A stretch of 64,000 nucleotides of DNA from DATLAN01 sp035527455 (lineage in GTDB: Bacteria > Planctomycetota > Planctomycetia > Pirellulales > Thermoguttaceae): NCBI GenBank assembly GCA_035527455.1, contig DATLAN010000080.1:1-64000 (forward strand), written 5' to 3'. A program made the position numbers and the translations under genes. The notes below the pieces were generated by a model. It saw only the letters and a list, made by a program, of their open reading frames with translations. It ran no database searches and was not told where the DNA came from. Each line of letters opens with the position of its first letter. Position 1 is the stretch's first letter. Positions 18,027-25,780 of this stretch are shown here, in pieces.

Positions 18027-19886
18027 ATGAAGATCACTTGCCATTGTTCTTCGTGTGGGTTGGACTTCGAACTCGACCGGCGGTTCGCCGGCCGGAAGGC
18101 CCACTGTCCGATCTGTTCGGCCGCCGTGATGATCGCCCGTTCGGCCGATTCCAGGGAAGGGCCGGCGGAAAGCCAACCGGTGGCCCCGCCCCGACAGACT
18201 TCCGGCGGGGAGGAGGACGAGCCGATCACCGGTTTCATTCGGCTCGAGCCGCTCGATTCGCAGTCGGAGGACGAGCCGGAGACGGATTCCGTGGAAATGG
18301 AGGCCCTGGCTCCGATCCTGGAGGATGAGCCCGACGCGGATTCTCCGCAGGATGAAGCTTCCGCGGTGCTGCTGGAAGACGCGCCGGAGACGGGTTTTCC
18401 GCAACTCGGAACGGCCGGCCCGGCGTCGGACGACGTTCGCTTCCGCCGCACCCGTCCGGCGCCTGGAAAGAGCATCGAGCGGAAACAGGTCCTCCAGTTG
18501 GCCGCCATCATCTCGGCCTGCTTCCTGGCGGTCAGTCTCGTGGTGGCGCTGGTGGTCGTGTTGATTGTGCGGTCGGGAGATCCCAAGCAGCCGACGGCCG
18601 AGGATCAGAAACCCGCCAAGCCGACGATGCTCGAGATCGCTTGGGACGAGAGCAGCCGCGACGGGGGAGTCGCGTACATCAACAACGAGAAGCACGAGCC
18701 GCCGCCGACCGGGCCGGTCCGGTTCCCCCTGCTCTCCGGAAAGAACCTCGTCCGGTTGCAGCGCCGCGGTTTCGAGATGATCGAGTTCACGCACGACTTC
18801 GTCCGGGGCGAAACCTACGTCTGCACGCCCTCCTGGAAACGGATCACGCCGCCGACCGTCGCGCGGACAGACGATCCCTTCGAGCAATGGCGGCAGCGAT
18901 TCGTGGCGGCGGAGGAGGATCTCACGCGGGTTCCCTCCACGGTCGTGCAGTTCAACGAGTGGCTGAAGTCGAACTCGTTCGAATTGCCGGACCTTCGGCC
19001 CCGTCTGCAGTTGGAGGCCGCGCGCCTGCTGTTTCAGACCGGCCAACGCGACGCAGCCATGAAACAAATGGACGCTTTCGACGAGTGGATGAAATCGCAC
19101 CAGTTCGGCGACATGGGGATCGCCGCCAGCCTGCACCTTGACGCGGTAAAACTGCTGTTCGCCGTCAGAGAACAGGAAGCGGCCAAGCAACAGTGCCGGC
19201 AAGGCCTCGCCGACGCCTCCGCAGATCCCTTGACTCGCCAGGTGCTGACCGAAGGGCTTAGACTCATGGAACAGCACCCGGGAATCGTCAGCAGCGGAAC
19301 GGGGTTCTTCGTTTTTCCCGGTGGGTATCTGCTGACGAATCATCACGTGATCGCAGACGCGAAGAAGGTGACGGTGACCCTCTACGAGCAGGAGGGCAAC
19401 GTCCCCGCGGAGATCGTCGCCACGGACGCCGAAGCCGACATGGCCCTGCTGAAGATCGAGGTTCCCGAAGGAGTCAAGATCAAGCCGCTGAGACTTGCCA
19501 AGAGCGAAGTGCAGCGCCAGCAAGAGGTCTGCGTGTTGGGGTATCCGCACCTGAGCACCAGCGCCAACATGCTGGTGGCCACGAAAGGGATTGTCTCCGC
19601 AACGCAGAACGAGGAAGGCATGATCACCACCGACGCCGCGGTCAACCCGGGCAACAGCGGCGGGCCGCTGTTCAACGTCTACGGGGCCGTGGTCGGCATG
19701 GTCACCCAGAAACACACCAGCTACGGCCTGGCCATACCCGCCGACAAGCTGCAGACGTTCCTCGAGAAGCACATTCCCGAATTCGGCAACCAGCTCTACG
19801 AGGTCACCGCGGAGAGCGAACTGAAATGGGAGGAGTTGGACCGCCTCTTCGCACCCTCGGTGGTGATGATCCAGAACATCCAGTAG
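18027..19886 (+). CDS. Membrane-anchored trypsin-like serine protease with N-terminal zinc ribbon
   Basis: 619 residues. The N-terminus has two CxxC pairs (CHCSSCG and CPICS) that would form a zinc ribbon in the cytoplasm. An acidic linker precedes one transmembrane helix (about residues 155-181, AAIISACFLAVSLVVALVVV). A helical, TPR-like middle part leads to a C-terminal S1C/DegP-like protease domain with His440 (TNHHVI), Asp471 (EADMALLKI) and Ser544 (GNSGGP). No PDZ domain follows. The protease should face the periplasm, perhaps sensing envelope stress. The stop TAG is formed by the first bases of a family C palindrome. Confidence 0.85.
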   Translation: MKITCHCSSCGLDFELDRRFAGRKAHCPICSAAVMIARSADSREGPAESQPVAPPRQTSGGEEDEPITGFIRLEPLDSQSEDEPETDSVEMEALAPILEDEPDADSPQDEASAVLLEDAPETGFPQLGTAGPASDDVRFRRTRPAPGKSIERKQVLQLAAIISACFLAVSLVVALVVVLIVRSGDPKQPTAEDQKPAKPTMLEIAWDESSRDGGVAYINNEKHEPPPTGPVRFPLLSGKNLVRLQRRGFEMIEFTHDFVRGETYVCTPSWKRITPPTVARTDDPFEQWRQRFVAAEEDLTRVPSTVVQFNEWLKSNSFELPDLRPRLQLEAARLLFQTGQRDAAMKQMDAFDEWMKSHQFGDMGIAASLHLDAVKLLFAVREQEAAKQQCRQGLADASADPLTRQVLTEGLRLMEQHPGIVSSGTGFFVFPGGYLLTNHHVIADAKKVTVTLYEQEGNVPAEIVATDAEADMALLKIEVPEGVKIKPLRLAKSEVQRQQEVCVLGYPHLSTSANMLVATKGIVSATQNEEGMITTDAAVNPGNSGGPLFNVYGAVVGMVTQKHTSYGLAIPADKLQTFLEKHIPEFGNQLYEVTAESELKWEELDRLFAPSVVMIQNIQ

Positions 19887-19922
19887 CCGTTTCGCTCCGC
19901 GAGACGTGGCCGTATCTCGCGG
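19884..19922. repeat. Palindrome family C, copy 2 (supplies a stop codon)
   Basis: TAGCCGTTTCGCTCCGCGAGACG is followed by a partial second arm TCTCGCGG. The TAG at its left edge is the stop codon of the protease gene. Confidence 0.75.
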
Positions 19923-20020
19923 ATTCTGCCGGCTGGTGATGGTGGTCCTGGAGTCTCTTGGGGACGGGAGAGTTGTTGCTGACCAAACAATCCTGCAATG
20001 CCGTGTTTCACGACATGGTA

Positions 20021-20120
20021 GTTTAGCGGGCGGGCTTGCCCGCCGTGTGGCAGCGGCGAGCCGTGCGACAGAAGCCGGTTCTCAATGCACGTCAACGACG
20101 GGCAAGCCCGTCCGCTAAAC
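20021..20120. repeat. Palindrome family E, long copy overlapping a gene end
   Basis: Inverted arms GTTTAGCGGGCGGGCTTGCC (left) and GGGCAAGCCCGTCCGCTAAAC (right) enclose about 55 bp. The right arm encodes the last residues of the methyltransferase on the minus strand. Confidence 0.85.
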
Positions 20121-20970
20121 GCGATTCCCACCGCACGACGGCCCCGCCGGGCAGTGGGCGGCCGGTCGCGGCACGGATCGTCGATTCGCCCGCCGCGACC
20201 GTTCCCCGCTCGGCTTCCCCCAGCGCGTCGGCCATGATCTCTTTCAGCCGCGGCGGATCGTAGCCGGGCGTGTGGCACGTCAGTAGCATGAAGCCTCGCC
20301 GCCCGGCCGTCAACTCCCCGCACAATCGCAGCAGCCGCGGCAGGTGTGTCGAGAGCCGCCAGACCTCGCCCCGCGGTCCGTGGCCGTAGCTGGGCGGATC
20401 GAGGATCACCGCGTCGTAGCGGTTGCCGCGTTTCAATTCGCGCTTGACGAACTTCATCGCGTCCTCGGCAATCCAGCGGATCGGCCTCTCGGCCATGCCC
20501 GAAAGTTCCGCGTTGCGGCGTGCCCGGTCGATCGTGTTGCGGGCGGCGTCGACGTGGACCACCTCGGCCCCGCAAGCGGCCGCCGCCAGCGTGCTCCCGC
20601 CGGTGTAGGCGAACAGGTTCAGCACCTTCGCCGGCCGAGGCGACTGGGCCAGCCGCTCGGTGATCCAGTCCCAATTGGCCGCCTGCTCGGGAAACACGCC
20701 TAAGTGCCCGAACGCCGTCCGCCTCAGTTCGAGCGTGATCGGCCCGTGCGTGATGCTCCAGCACTCGGGCAATTCACCCCGGCATGACCACCGGCCTTCC
20801 TCGCCGTCGCCCCGCTCGAACCGCGCATCGACCTCGTCCCACGCGTCCGGATCGGCCCGGGCCACGTCCTCCACGGCCGGACAAGGCCGATCCAACCGCA
20901 GCCCGGCGAACCGCTCCAGCCGCCGGCCGTCGCCGAAATCGATCAGTTGGTATTGGTCGGGGGTGAACAT
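20092..20970 (-). CDS. Class I SAM-dependent methyltransferase, RlmI/RlmK-like
   Basis: 292 residues. The N-terminal part (QYQLIDFGDGRRLERFAG) is the short lead-in seen in this family. The Rossmann methyltransferase core has motif I LFAYTGGSTLAAAACGAEVVHVD, an acidic motif II, and motif IV DPPSYG, which is characteristic of rRNA and nucleic-acid base methyltransferases of the RlmI/RlmK/RsmB type. The likely role is rRNA modification, but the target base is unknown. The final nine residues (RLADGLARR) come from a family E palindrome arm, so the native C-terminus has been replaced or extended by the repeat. Confidence 0.8.
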   Translation of the reverse strand: MFTPDQYQLIDFGDGRRLERFAGLRLDRPCPAVEDVARADPDAWDEVDARFERGDGEEGRWSCRGELPECWSITHGPITLELRRTAFGHLGVFPEQAANWDWITERLAQSPRPAKVLNLFAYTGGSTLAAAACGAEVVHVDAARNTIDRARRNAELSGMAERPIRWIAEDAMKFVKRELKRGNRYDAVILDPPSYGHGPRGEVWRLSTHLPRLLRLCGELTAGRRGFMLLTCHTPGYDPPRLKEIMADALGEAERGTVAAGESTIRAATGRPLPGGAVVRWESRLADGLARR

Positions 20971-21003
20971 GGAACAAAGCCCTGGGACACACGATAGCGT
21001 TTC

Positions 21004-21210
21004 TCAATAGTCGGCCAGCGGTTCCGACAATCCTTCCTCGGCCATGGCTTGCTCGAACGCCGGATCCAGCTTCGAACACTCCTCGGCCAAGCGGTGTCGT
21101 TTCCGGTGGACAATCATTTCTCGCAGTGCGACTTGAACGGCCTGGCTTCGGCTGGCAAAGAGGGTGGCACGCCCCGAGGAACGAAGGGCGTGGAAAACCC
21201 GCCAAACCAC
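21004..21210 (-). pseudogene. Ribbon-helix-helix (CopG-type) antitoxin remnant, 5' end replaced by a palindrome
   Basis: The frame codes 68 residues. From about residue 18 the sequence (FASRSQAVQVALREM, then RLAEECSKLDPAFEQAM, AEEGLSEPLADY) matches the second half of CopG-type antitoxins, whose normal N-terminal beta strand and first helix precede an R/SRSxAI motif. The first 17 codons instead read through the family A palindrome (21164-21238), and the family-like sequence starts exactly at the palindrome edge. No toxin gene follows; the next gene is the methyltransferase 34 bp away. It is probably dead, although a fused product could still be translated. The family match is recalled by pattern and needs a profile search. 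Confidence 0.6.
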
Positions 21211-21238
21211 GCCCTTCGTTCCTCAGGGCGTGCCACCC
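21164..21238. repeat. Palindrome family A, element A1 (type 1 loop, type A flank)
   Basis: Near-perfect 75-bp hairpin with arms GGGTGGCACGCCCCGAGGAA and TTCCTCAGGGCGTGCCACCC plus the inner CGAAGGGCGTG / CACGCCCTTCG. The loop reads GAAAACCCGCCAAAC. A flank, AATTGGGCAAGTCGTTTCTG, follows at 21239 and recurs after element A4. Confidence 0.95.
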
Positions 21239-21267
21239 AATTGGGCAAGTCGTTTCTGCGCGGGACT

Positions 21268-23235
21268 CTACTTCCTCTTCTTTGCCGTCTTTCGATGCGG
21301 CCGGTAGCCGGGGGCGGCTTTCTTGCCCTTGGATCTTTGCGCACATTGCCGCGAACGCTTGCTCTCGAAGACCCCGCTCCCCCGCCGGGCAGGGATGAGG
21401 CAATCCGGGCCCTCGCCGATCAGATCCAGCCGGTTGGCCTGGGCCAACGCCCGGTGGACGTCGTCGTAGTTCTCCGGCTTCCAGTATTGCAGCAACGCCC
21501 GTTGCAGCCGCCGCTCCCGGGCACCCTTGGGGACATGGACCGGCTCGCCGCTGATCGGGTCGATGCCCGTGTGGTACATACACGTGGCGACGTCCATCGG
21601 AGCGGGGATGAAGTCTTGGACCTTCTCGGGCCGGTAGCCGTGGCGCTTCAGGTACAACGCCAACGAGATCATCGCCGGCAGGTCGCAGCCCGGGTGGCCC
21701 GCCAGAAAATAGGGCACCAGGTATTGCTCCTTGTCCGCCGACGCCGACTCGCGGCGGAACTTCTCGGCGAACTGCTCGAACTGCTCGATCGGCGGCTTTT
21801 TCATCCGCCGCAACACCTCCGCCTCGCAGTGCTCCGGGGCGACCTTCAGCAGCCCGCCGACGTGGTGCCGGGCGAGGTGGCTGATGTAGGCCGTGCTCCG
21901 GTTGGCCAGGTCCATGCGGACGCCCGAGGCCACCAGCACCCGCTTGACGCCCTTCTCACGCCGGGCGGCCTTCATCAGCTCGATCAGCGGGCCGTGGTCG
22001 GTTCGCAGCAGTTTGCAGATGCTCGGGTGGATGCAGCTCAGCCGCCGGCACTTCCGGCGGATTTCCGGCCGGCCGCAGTTCATCGCGTACATGTTGGCCG
22101 TCGGCCCGCCGACGTCGCTGATCGTGCCGGTGGAGTCCGCCGCTTCGACCACGCGGCGGATTTCGCCCAGGATCGACGCCTGGCTGCGGCTTTGGATGAC
22201 GCGGCCCTGATGGAGCGTCAGCGAACAGAACGTGCAGCCGCCGAAGCAGCCGCGCATGATCTGGATCGAATTCTTGACCACCTCGAAAGCCGGGATCCGC
22301 TGCTTGCCGTAACTGGGATGCGGCCGACGCGTCAACGGCAGCCCGTAGATCCGGTCCATCTCCGGCTGCGACAGCGGCCAGGCCGGCGGATTGACCACCA
22401 CCGCCTCGCGATCGTGGAACTGGACCAGCCGCCGGGCGTTGTCCGGGTTGGTTTCCCGGTGGATGATCCGCGTCATCTCGGCGAACGCCCGCTTGTCGGT
22501 CGAGACCTCTTCGTAGCTGGACAGCGTGATGGTCTCGACACGGTCGCCTTTGGAGACGCCTCCCACAGTTTGGTCGGGCAGGCTTTCGCTGGCTCCCAGG
22601 CGGTAGACCACGCCGCGGATATCGCGCAGGTCGGCGAGCGACGCGCCGCCGCGGAGCCGCCGGACGATCTCCAGCAGCGGTTGCTCGCCCATGCCGTAAA
22701 CGACCAGATCGGCCTTGGCGTCGAGAATGATCGCCCGGCGGACCTTGTCGCTCCAATAGTCGTAATGGGCCAGCCGCCGCATGCTGGCCTCGACGCCGCC
22801 GGCCACGACGGGCACGTCGGCAAAGGCCTCGCGGGCCCTCTGGCAATAGGCCAACGTGGCCCGATCCGGCCGCCGCCCGATCCGTCCGCCCGGGCTGTAG
22901 GCGTCGTCGTTACGGACCTTCCGGTTGGCCGTGTAGTGGTTGATCATCGAGTCCATGTTTCCGGCACTAATGGCGAAGCACAGCCGCGGCCGGCCGAAGG
23001 TCCTCCAGGCATCGCAAGAACGCCAATCGGGCTGGCTGAGCACGGCGACCCGAAAACCCTCGGCCTCGAGCACCCGCCCCAACAACGCCATGGCGAAGCT
23101 GGGATGATCCACATAGGCGTCGCCGGTGACGAACACCACGTCCACAGCGTCCCAGCCCCGCGCCGCGACCTCCTCGGCGGTCATCGGCAGGGGGGGATCT
23201 GGGGGGGATTTCGAGTTTTCAGGAGAACTTGGCAT
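21268..23235 (-). CDS. YgiQ-type radical SAM protein
   Basis: 655 residues, normal for the YgiQ/UPF0313 family. The N-terminal region (DVVFVTGDAYVDHPSFAMAL) is the conserved B12-binding-like lead domain. The radical SAM cluster motif is CFGGCTFC in IMRGCFGGCTFCSL, with three cysteines for a 4Fe-4S cluster. The C-terminal region (VPYFLAGHPGC, PAPMDVATCMYHTGIDP) is also typical. The ATG at 23235 fits. The biochemical role of YgiQ is not established. It is divergent from the heptosyltransferase gene; the promoter of that gene lies about 110-135 bp upstream of this start. Confidence 0.92.
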   Translation of the reverse strand: MPSSPENSKSPPDPPLPMTAEEVAARGWDAVDVVFVTGDAYVDHPSFAMALLGRVLEAEGFRVAVLSQPDWRSCDAWRTFGRPRLCFAISAGNMDSMINHYTANRKVRNDDAYSPGGRIGRRPDRATLAYCQRAREAFADVPVVAGGVEASMRRLAHYDYWSDKVRRAIILDAKADLVVYGMGEQPLLEIVRRLRGGASLADLRDIRGVVYRLGASESLPDQTVGGVSKGDRVETITLSSYEEVSTDKRAFAEMTRIIHRETNPDNARRLVQFHDREAVVVNPPAWPLSQPEMDRIYGLPLTRRPHPSYGKQRIPAFEVVKNSIQIMRGCFGGCTFCSLTLHQGRVIQSRSQASILGEIRRVVEAADSTGTISDVGGPTANMYAMNCGRPEIRRKCRRLSCIHPSICKLLRTDHGPLIELMKAARREKGVKRVLVASGVRMDLANRSTAYISHLARHHVGGLLKVAPEHCEAEVLRRMKKPPIEQFEQFAEKFRRESASADKEQYLVPYFLAGHPGCDLPAMISLALYLKRHGYRPEKVQDFIPAPMDVATCMYHTGIDPISGEPVHVPKGARERRLQRALLQYWKPENYDDVHRALAQANRLDLIGEGPDCLIPARRGSGVFESKRSRQCAQRSKGKKAAPGYRPHRKTAKKRK

Positions 23236-23341
23236 GATTCGACGGATTCAAAGCACAGAACGACGAACATGTCATTCTACCCGCTCGCCCAAATACCCAG
23301 TACACCTCCGATGCGGGTGCGGTCGCGTAGCTGGACTGGCA

Positions 23342-23370
23342 TTGACCCCGCTGGGGGGGCGTGCTATGAT
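23342..23370 (+). promoter_or_regulatory. Sigma-70-like promoter for the heptosyltransferase gene
   Basis: -35 TTGACC (23342-23347), a 17-bp spacer, and -10 TATGAT (23365-23370). Spacing and match are close to consensus, and the ATG follows 46 bp later. Confidence 0.65.
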
Positions 23371-23415
23371 TCGGGCCCGTAGACGGAACTTGGCGAAAGG
23401 CAAGGATGGCCGGCC

Positions 23416-24468
23416 ATGAAGTCCGAATCGACACTTTCGCGTCGCTCTCCCCGTATTCTGATCGTCCGGCTCAGCGCGATCGGCGACGTGATCCAGCAGA
23501 TGCCCGTCGCCTGTGCCCTGAGGGAACACCTGCCCGAGGCGTTTCTGGCCTGGGCCGTCGAGGCCCGGGCGGCCACACTGCTGCGGGGACATCGGGCACT
23601 GGACGAGCTGATCGAGTTGCCGCGGGGATGGCTCAAGTCGCCGCGGACCGTGTGGCGGCTCCGCCGGCAACTGCGGGCGATGGAGTTCGACGTGGTTCTC
23701 GAAGCCCAAGGACTGACCAAGTCCGCACTGCTGGGGCGGCTGTCGGGGGCGAAGCGTCGGATCGGCTACGACAAACCGCGAGGCCGCGAGTTGAGCCGGT
23801 GGTTGAACACCCAACTGCTGGAAGCCACCGCCGAACACGTGGTCGATGCCAACCTGGAGCTGCTGCGTCCGCTGGGGATCGAAAGGCCGGCCGTACGTTT
23901 CGACGTGCCCGAGCTGCCGGCCGATCGTGCGTCGGCCGAGGAGATGATCCGACAGGCTGGGCTGGATGGCGGCTTTGCGTTGATCAACCCGGGGGCGGGC
24001 TGGCCCTCGAAGATCTGGCCGGCCGAGCGACACGCCGCCGTGGCCCGATACCTGGGCCAGCGGCGGGGCTTGCCGAGCATGGTCCTTTGGGCCGGCGAGG
24101 AAGAACGCACGCTGGCCGAGCGGATCGTGTCCCAGTCCGACCGGCACGCGCAGACGGCGCCGGCGACCTCGCTCGCGGAAGTGGCCGCCCTGTCGCGCCG
24201 CTGCCGGTTGTTCATCGGCTCGGACACCGGCCCGCTGCACCTGGCCGCGGCCGTCGCAGCGCCGTGCGTGGGGCTCTACGGTCCCTGGCCGGCCAGGAAG
24301 CACGGACCCTACGGCCCGCAGCACGTCGTGCTGCAGAAGATGTACATCGAGGGCTCCACCAAACAGCGGCGAAACGCCTCGCCGAAGTACATGGAAGCGA
24401 TCACGGTGGAGATGGTCACGCAGGCCTGCGAGACGATCTTGGGGCGGAGCGATCGGGAAGCGGCGTGA
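23416..24468 (+). CDS. Glycosyltransferase family 9 protein (LPS heptosyltransferase-like)
   Basis: 350 residues with a GT-B fold of the WaaC/WaaF family, which transfers heptose from ADP-heptose to the inner core. The N-terminus ILIVRLSAIGDVIQQMP is the family signature, and the C-terminal domain has INPGAGWPSKIWPAERHA and FIGSDTGPLHLAAAVAAPCVGLYGP, which bind the nucleotide sugar. hldE at 8843-10339 would supply the donor. The DUF4254 gene downstream on the other strand is a common neighbour of family 9 transferases in this phylum. The acceptor position cannot be told. Confidence 0.88.
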   Translation: MKSESTLSRRSPRILIVRLSAIGDVIQQMPVACALREHLPEAFLAWAVEARAATLLRGHRALDELIELPRGWLKSPRTVWRLRRQLRAMEFDVVLEAQGLTKSALLGRLSGAKRRIGYDKPRGRELSRWLNTQLLEATAEHVVDANLELLRPLGIERPAVRFDVPELPADRASAEEMIRQAGLDGGFALINPGAGWPSKIWPAERHAAVARYLGQRRGLPSMVLWAGEEERTLAERIVSQSDRHAQTAPATSLAEVAALSRRCRLFIGSDTGPLHLAAAVAAPCVGLYGPWPARKHGPYGPQHVVLQKMYIEGSTKQRRNASPKYMEAITVEMVTQACETILGRSDREAA

Positions 24469-24475
24469 GAAGAGA

Positions 24476-24513
24476 GTTTTCAGTTTTCAGTTGTCAGTTA
24501 TCAGTTTTCAGTG
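24476..24513. repeat. Heptanucleotide repeat (TTTTCAG / TTGTCAG)
   Basis: Five consecutive 7-bp units of the form TTNTCAG. The reverse complement (CTGAAAA/CTGACAA) makes the tracts at 24797-24838, 25471-25491, 25729-25764 and 38573-38632. Confidence 0.85.
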
Positions 24514-24527
24514 AGCGTGTTGTGCAG

Positions 24528-24643
24528 GGAAGTACCGGTGCCTCTTCTCTGTCGCCGGACGGGTCAAATCGTTGAATAACGCTGTGCCTTGTCGGAAACC
24601 CACCAACAGAGAAGAGGCACCGGTACTTCCGCTGTGTGGTCGG
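24528..24643. repeat. Palindrome family B, copy 2
   Basis: Arms GGAAGTACCGGTGCCTCTTC and GAAGAGGCACCGGTACTTCC extend by CTGT / ACAG, giving about 25 bp each side around a centre of about 65 bp. It is the better-preserved copy of the element at 3271-3384. Confidence 0.9.
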
Positions 24644-24796
24644 CTGTCTCACCCAATTCGAGACACCCCCCCACTGTGCGTCTTAGATAATGCGGGCCTT
24701 AGCATCTTGCCCCAGGGAGACGGCTACCGGGCAGTGATTCCCAAGTCCCGCGCAACTTCACGAGTCATCCTCGGCTGTGCACGATGACCACAACCG

Positions 24797-24838
24797 AAAG
24801 ACTGACAACTGAAAACTGAAAACTGACAACTGAAAACT
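24797..24838. repeat. Heptanucleotide repeat (ACTGACA / ACTGAAA)
   Basis: Five 7-bp units directly beyond the 3' end of the DUF4254 gene. It is the opposite-strand form of the tract at 24476-24513, so the two bracket the family B palindrome as inverted tracts. Confidence 0.85.
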
Positions 24839-24841
24839 CCC

Positions 24842-25447
24842 TCACGCGGCCGGTGTCTCGCGAGACTGATAAAGACAGGGATTCATCGTCGGGTCGTTGT
24901 ACATCTTGAACTGCCGATAGACCTTCAACCGTTTGCGGCCGGCGAACAGGTCCTCGATCAGTTCGCCCAGCGCGTTGGACAGATCGGCGCGCTGCTGGTG
25001 GAGCACTTCCAGCTTGGCCCCTGCCTTCGCCCGATGGTGCTCGTCGGCGTCGGCACGCTGGGTCTGTTCCTCCATGTGATAGATCCTAAGCGCCAGGATC
25101 GAAAGCCGATCGATGACGCTGCCGGGCGTTTCGGTGTTCAGCCGGGCGTCCGGTTGCCGCTGCACGCCGGCGGCGGTCAACTCGTGGATCAGGCACTCGT
25201 CCAACCGCTCGATCAGGTCGTTCCGCTGCTGGTTGAGCCGGTCGATGTTGCGTTTCACCTGGGCAAGCTCGGCATCGGCCACGTCCGGGCTGCGGGCGAC
25301 GTCCTCTTGATGCCAGAGGCGATAGTTCTGCTGGTGCTGCCGGCAGACGAACAGGAGAAAACCCTCGTAGTGGTTGTCGACGTCGTACTGGTGCCATCGC
25401 CGGACCGTCGCCCTGTGCAGTTCGGTGATTGCGTCCACATCGATCAT
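24842..25447 (-). CDS. DUF4254 domain protein
   Basis: A 201-residue, mostly helical soluble protein. HRATVRRWHQYDVDNHYEGF at the N-terminus and ETPGSVIDRLSILALRIYHM in the middle are the conserved blocks of DUF4254; the C-terminus (LKVYRQFKMYNDPTMNP) also fits. The family has no proven function but is repeatedly found beside glycosyltransferases in diderm bacteria, as here (family 9 transferase before it, methyltransferase after it on the plus strand). It probably takes part in surface glycan assembly; this rests on context only. Confidence 0.85.
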   Translation of the reverse strand: MIDVDAITELHRATVRRWHQYDVDNHYEGFLLFVCRQHQQNYRLWHQEDVARSPDVADAELAQVKRNIDRLNQQRNDLIERLDECLIHELTAAGVQRQPDARLNTETPGSVIDRLSILALRIYHMEEQTQRADADEHHRAKAGAKLEVLHQQRADLSNALGELIEDLFAGRKRLKVYRQFKMYNDPTMNPCLYQSRETPAA

Positions 25448-25470
25448 TTGGAGCCTCGCGCTGGGAAGGG

Positions 25471-25491
25471 AGAGTTGTCAGTTGTCAGTTC
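25471..25491. repeat. Heptanucleotide repeat (TTGTCAG), short
   Basis: Two and a half TTGTCAG units between the DUF4254 start and the methyltransferase leader. Confidence 0.6.
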
Positions 25492-25728
25492 TGGACTGAG
25501 GGAGCCGTTGGCAAGGATGCAGCAGAATGAGGGAAGAATAGCGGGTTTGGCGGCTTGCGACAACAGGAATCGGCCGCGACGTGAACGTGATGAAAGGTCT
25601 CACTCATACGGTTGCCGATTTACCCCTCTTTGTGCTGCATTGCTTCCCGGTTGCTGTTGTCCGGTTCGGCTCCTTCGACTATCCTCTCGCGGTCCGGCCG
25701 AGCGTGAACATGGCACCCGCGCAAGAAC

Positions 25729-25764
25729 CGACAACTGTCAACTGACAACTGAAAACTGTCAACT
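25729..25764. repeat. Heptanucleotide repeat (CAACTGA / CAACTGT)
   Basis: Five 7-bp units (CAACTGT, CAACTGA, CAACTGA, AAACTGT, CAACTCC) immediately in front of the methyltransferase gene. Confidence 0.8.
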
Positions 25765-25780
25765 CCCGGAGACCCAGCCC

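Larger units (their letters stand above)
24469..24841. other. Intergenic region packed with repeats
   Basis: Between convergent genes. It carries a TTTTCAG/TTGTCAG heptamer tract (24476-24513), the second family B palindrome (24528-24643) and another ACTGACA/ACTGAAA tract (24797-24838). I see no gene. Confidence 0.7.
25448..25780. other. Intergenic region between divergent genes
   Basis: These 333 bp contain two heptamer tracts (25471-25491 and 25729-25764) and no supported gene. The second tract ends 16 bp before the GTG start of the next gene, so it sits in its leader. Confidence 0.6.

Noticed and set aside
21049..23382. A 777-codon plus-strand frame
   Set aside because: It is the antisense of the YgiQ-type radical SAM gene and has no family likeness.
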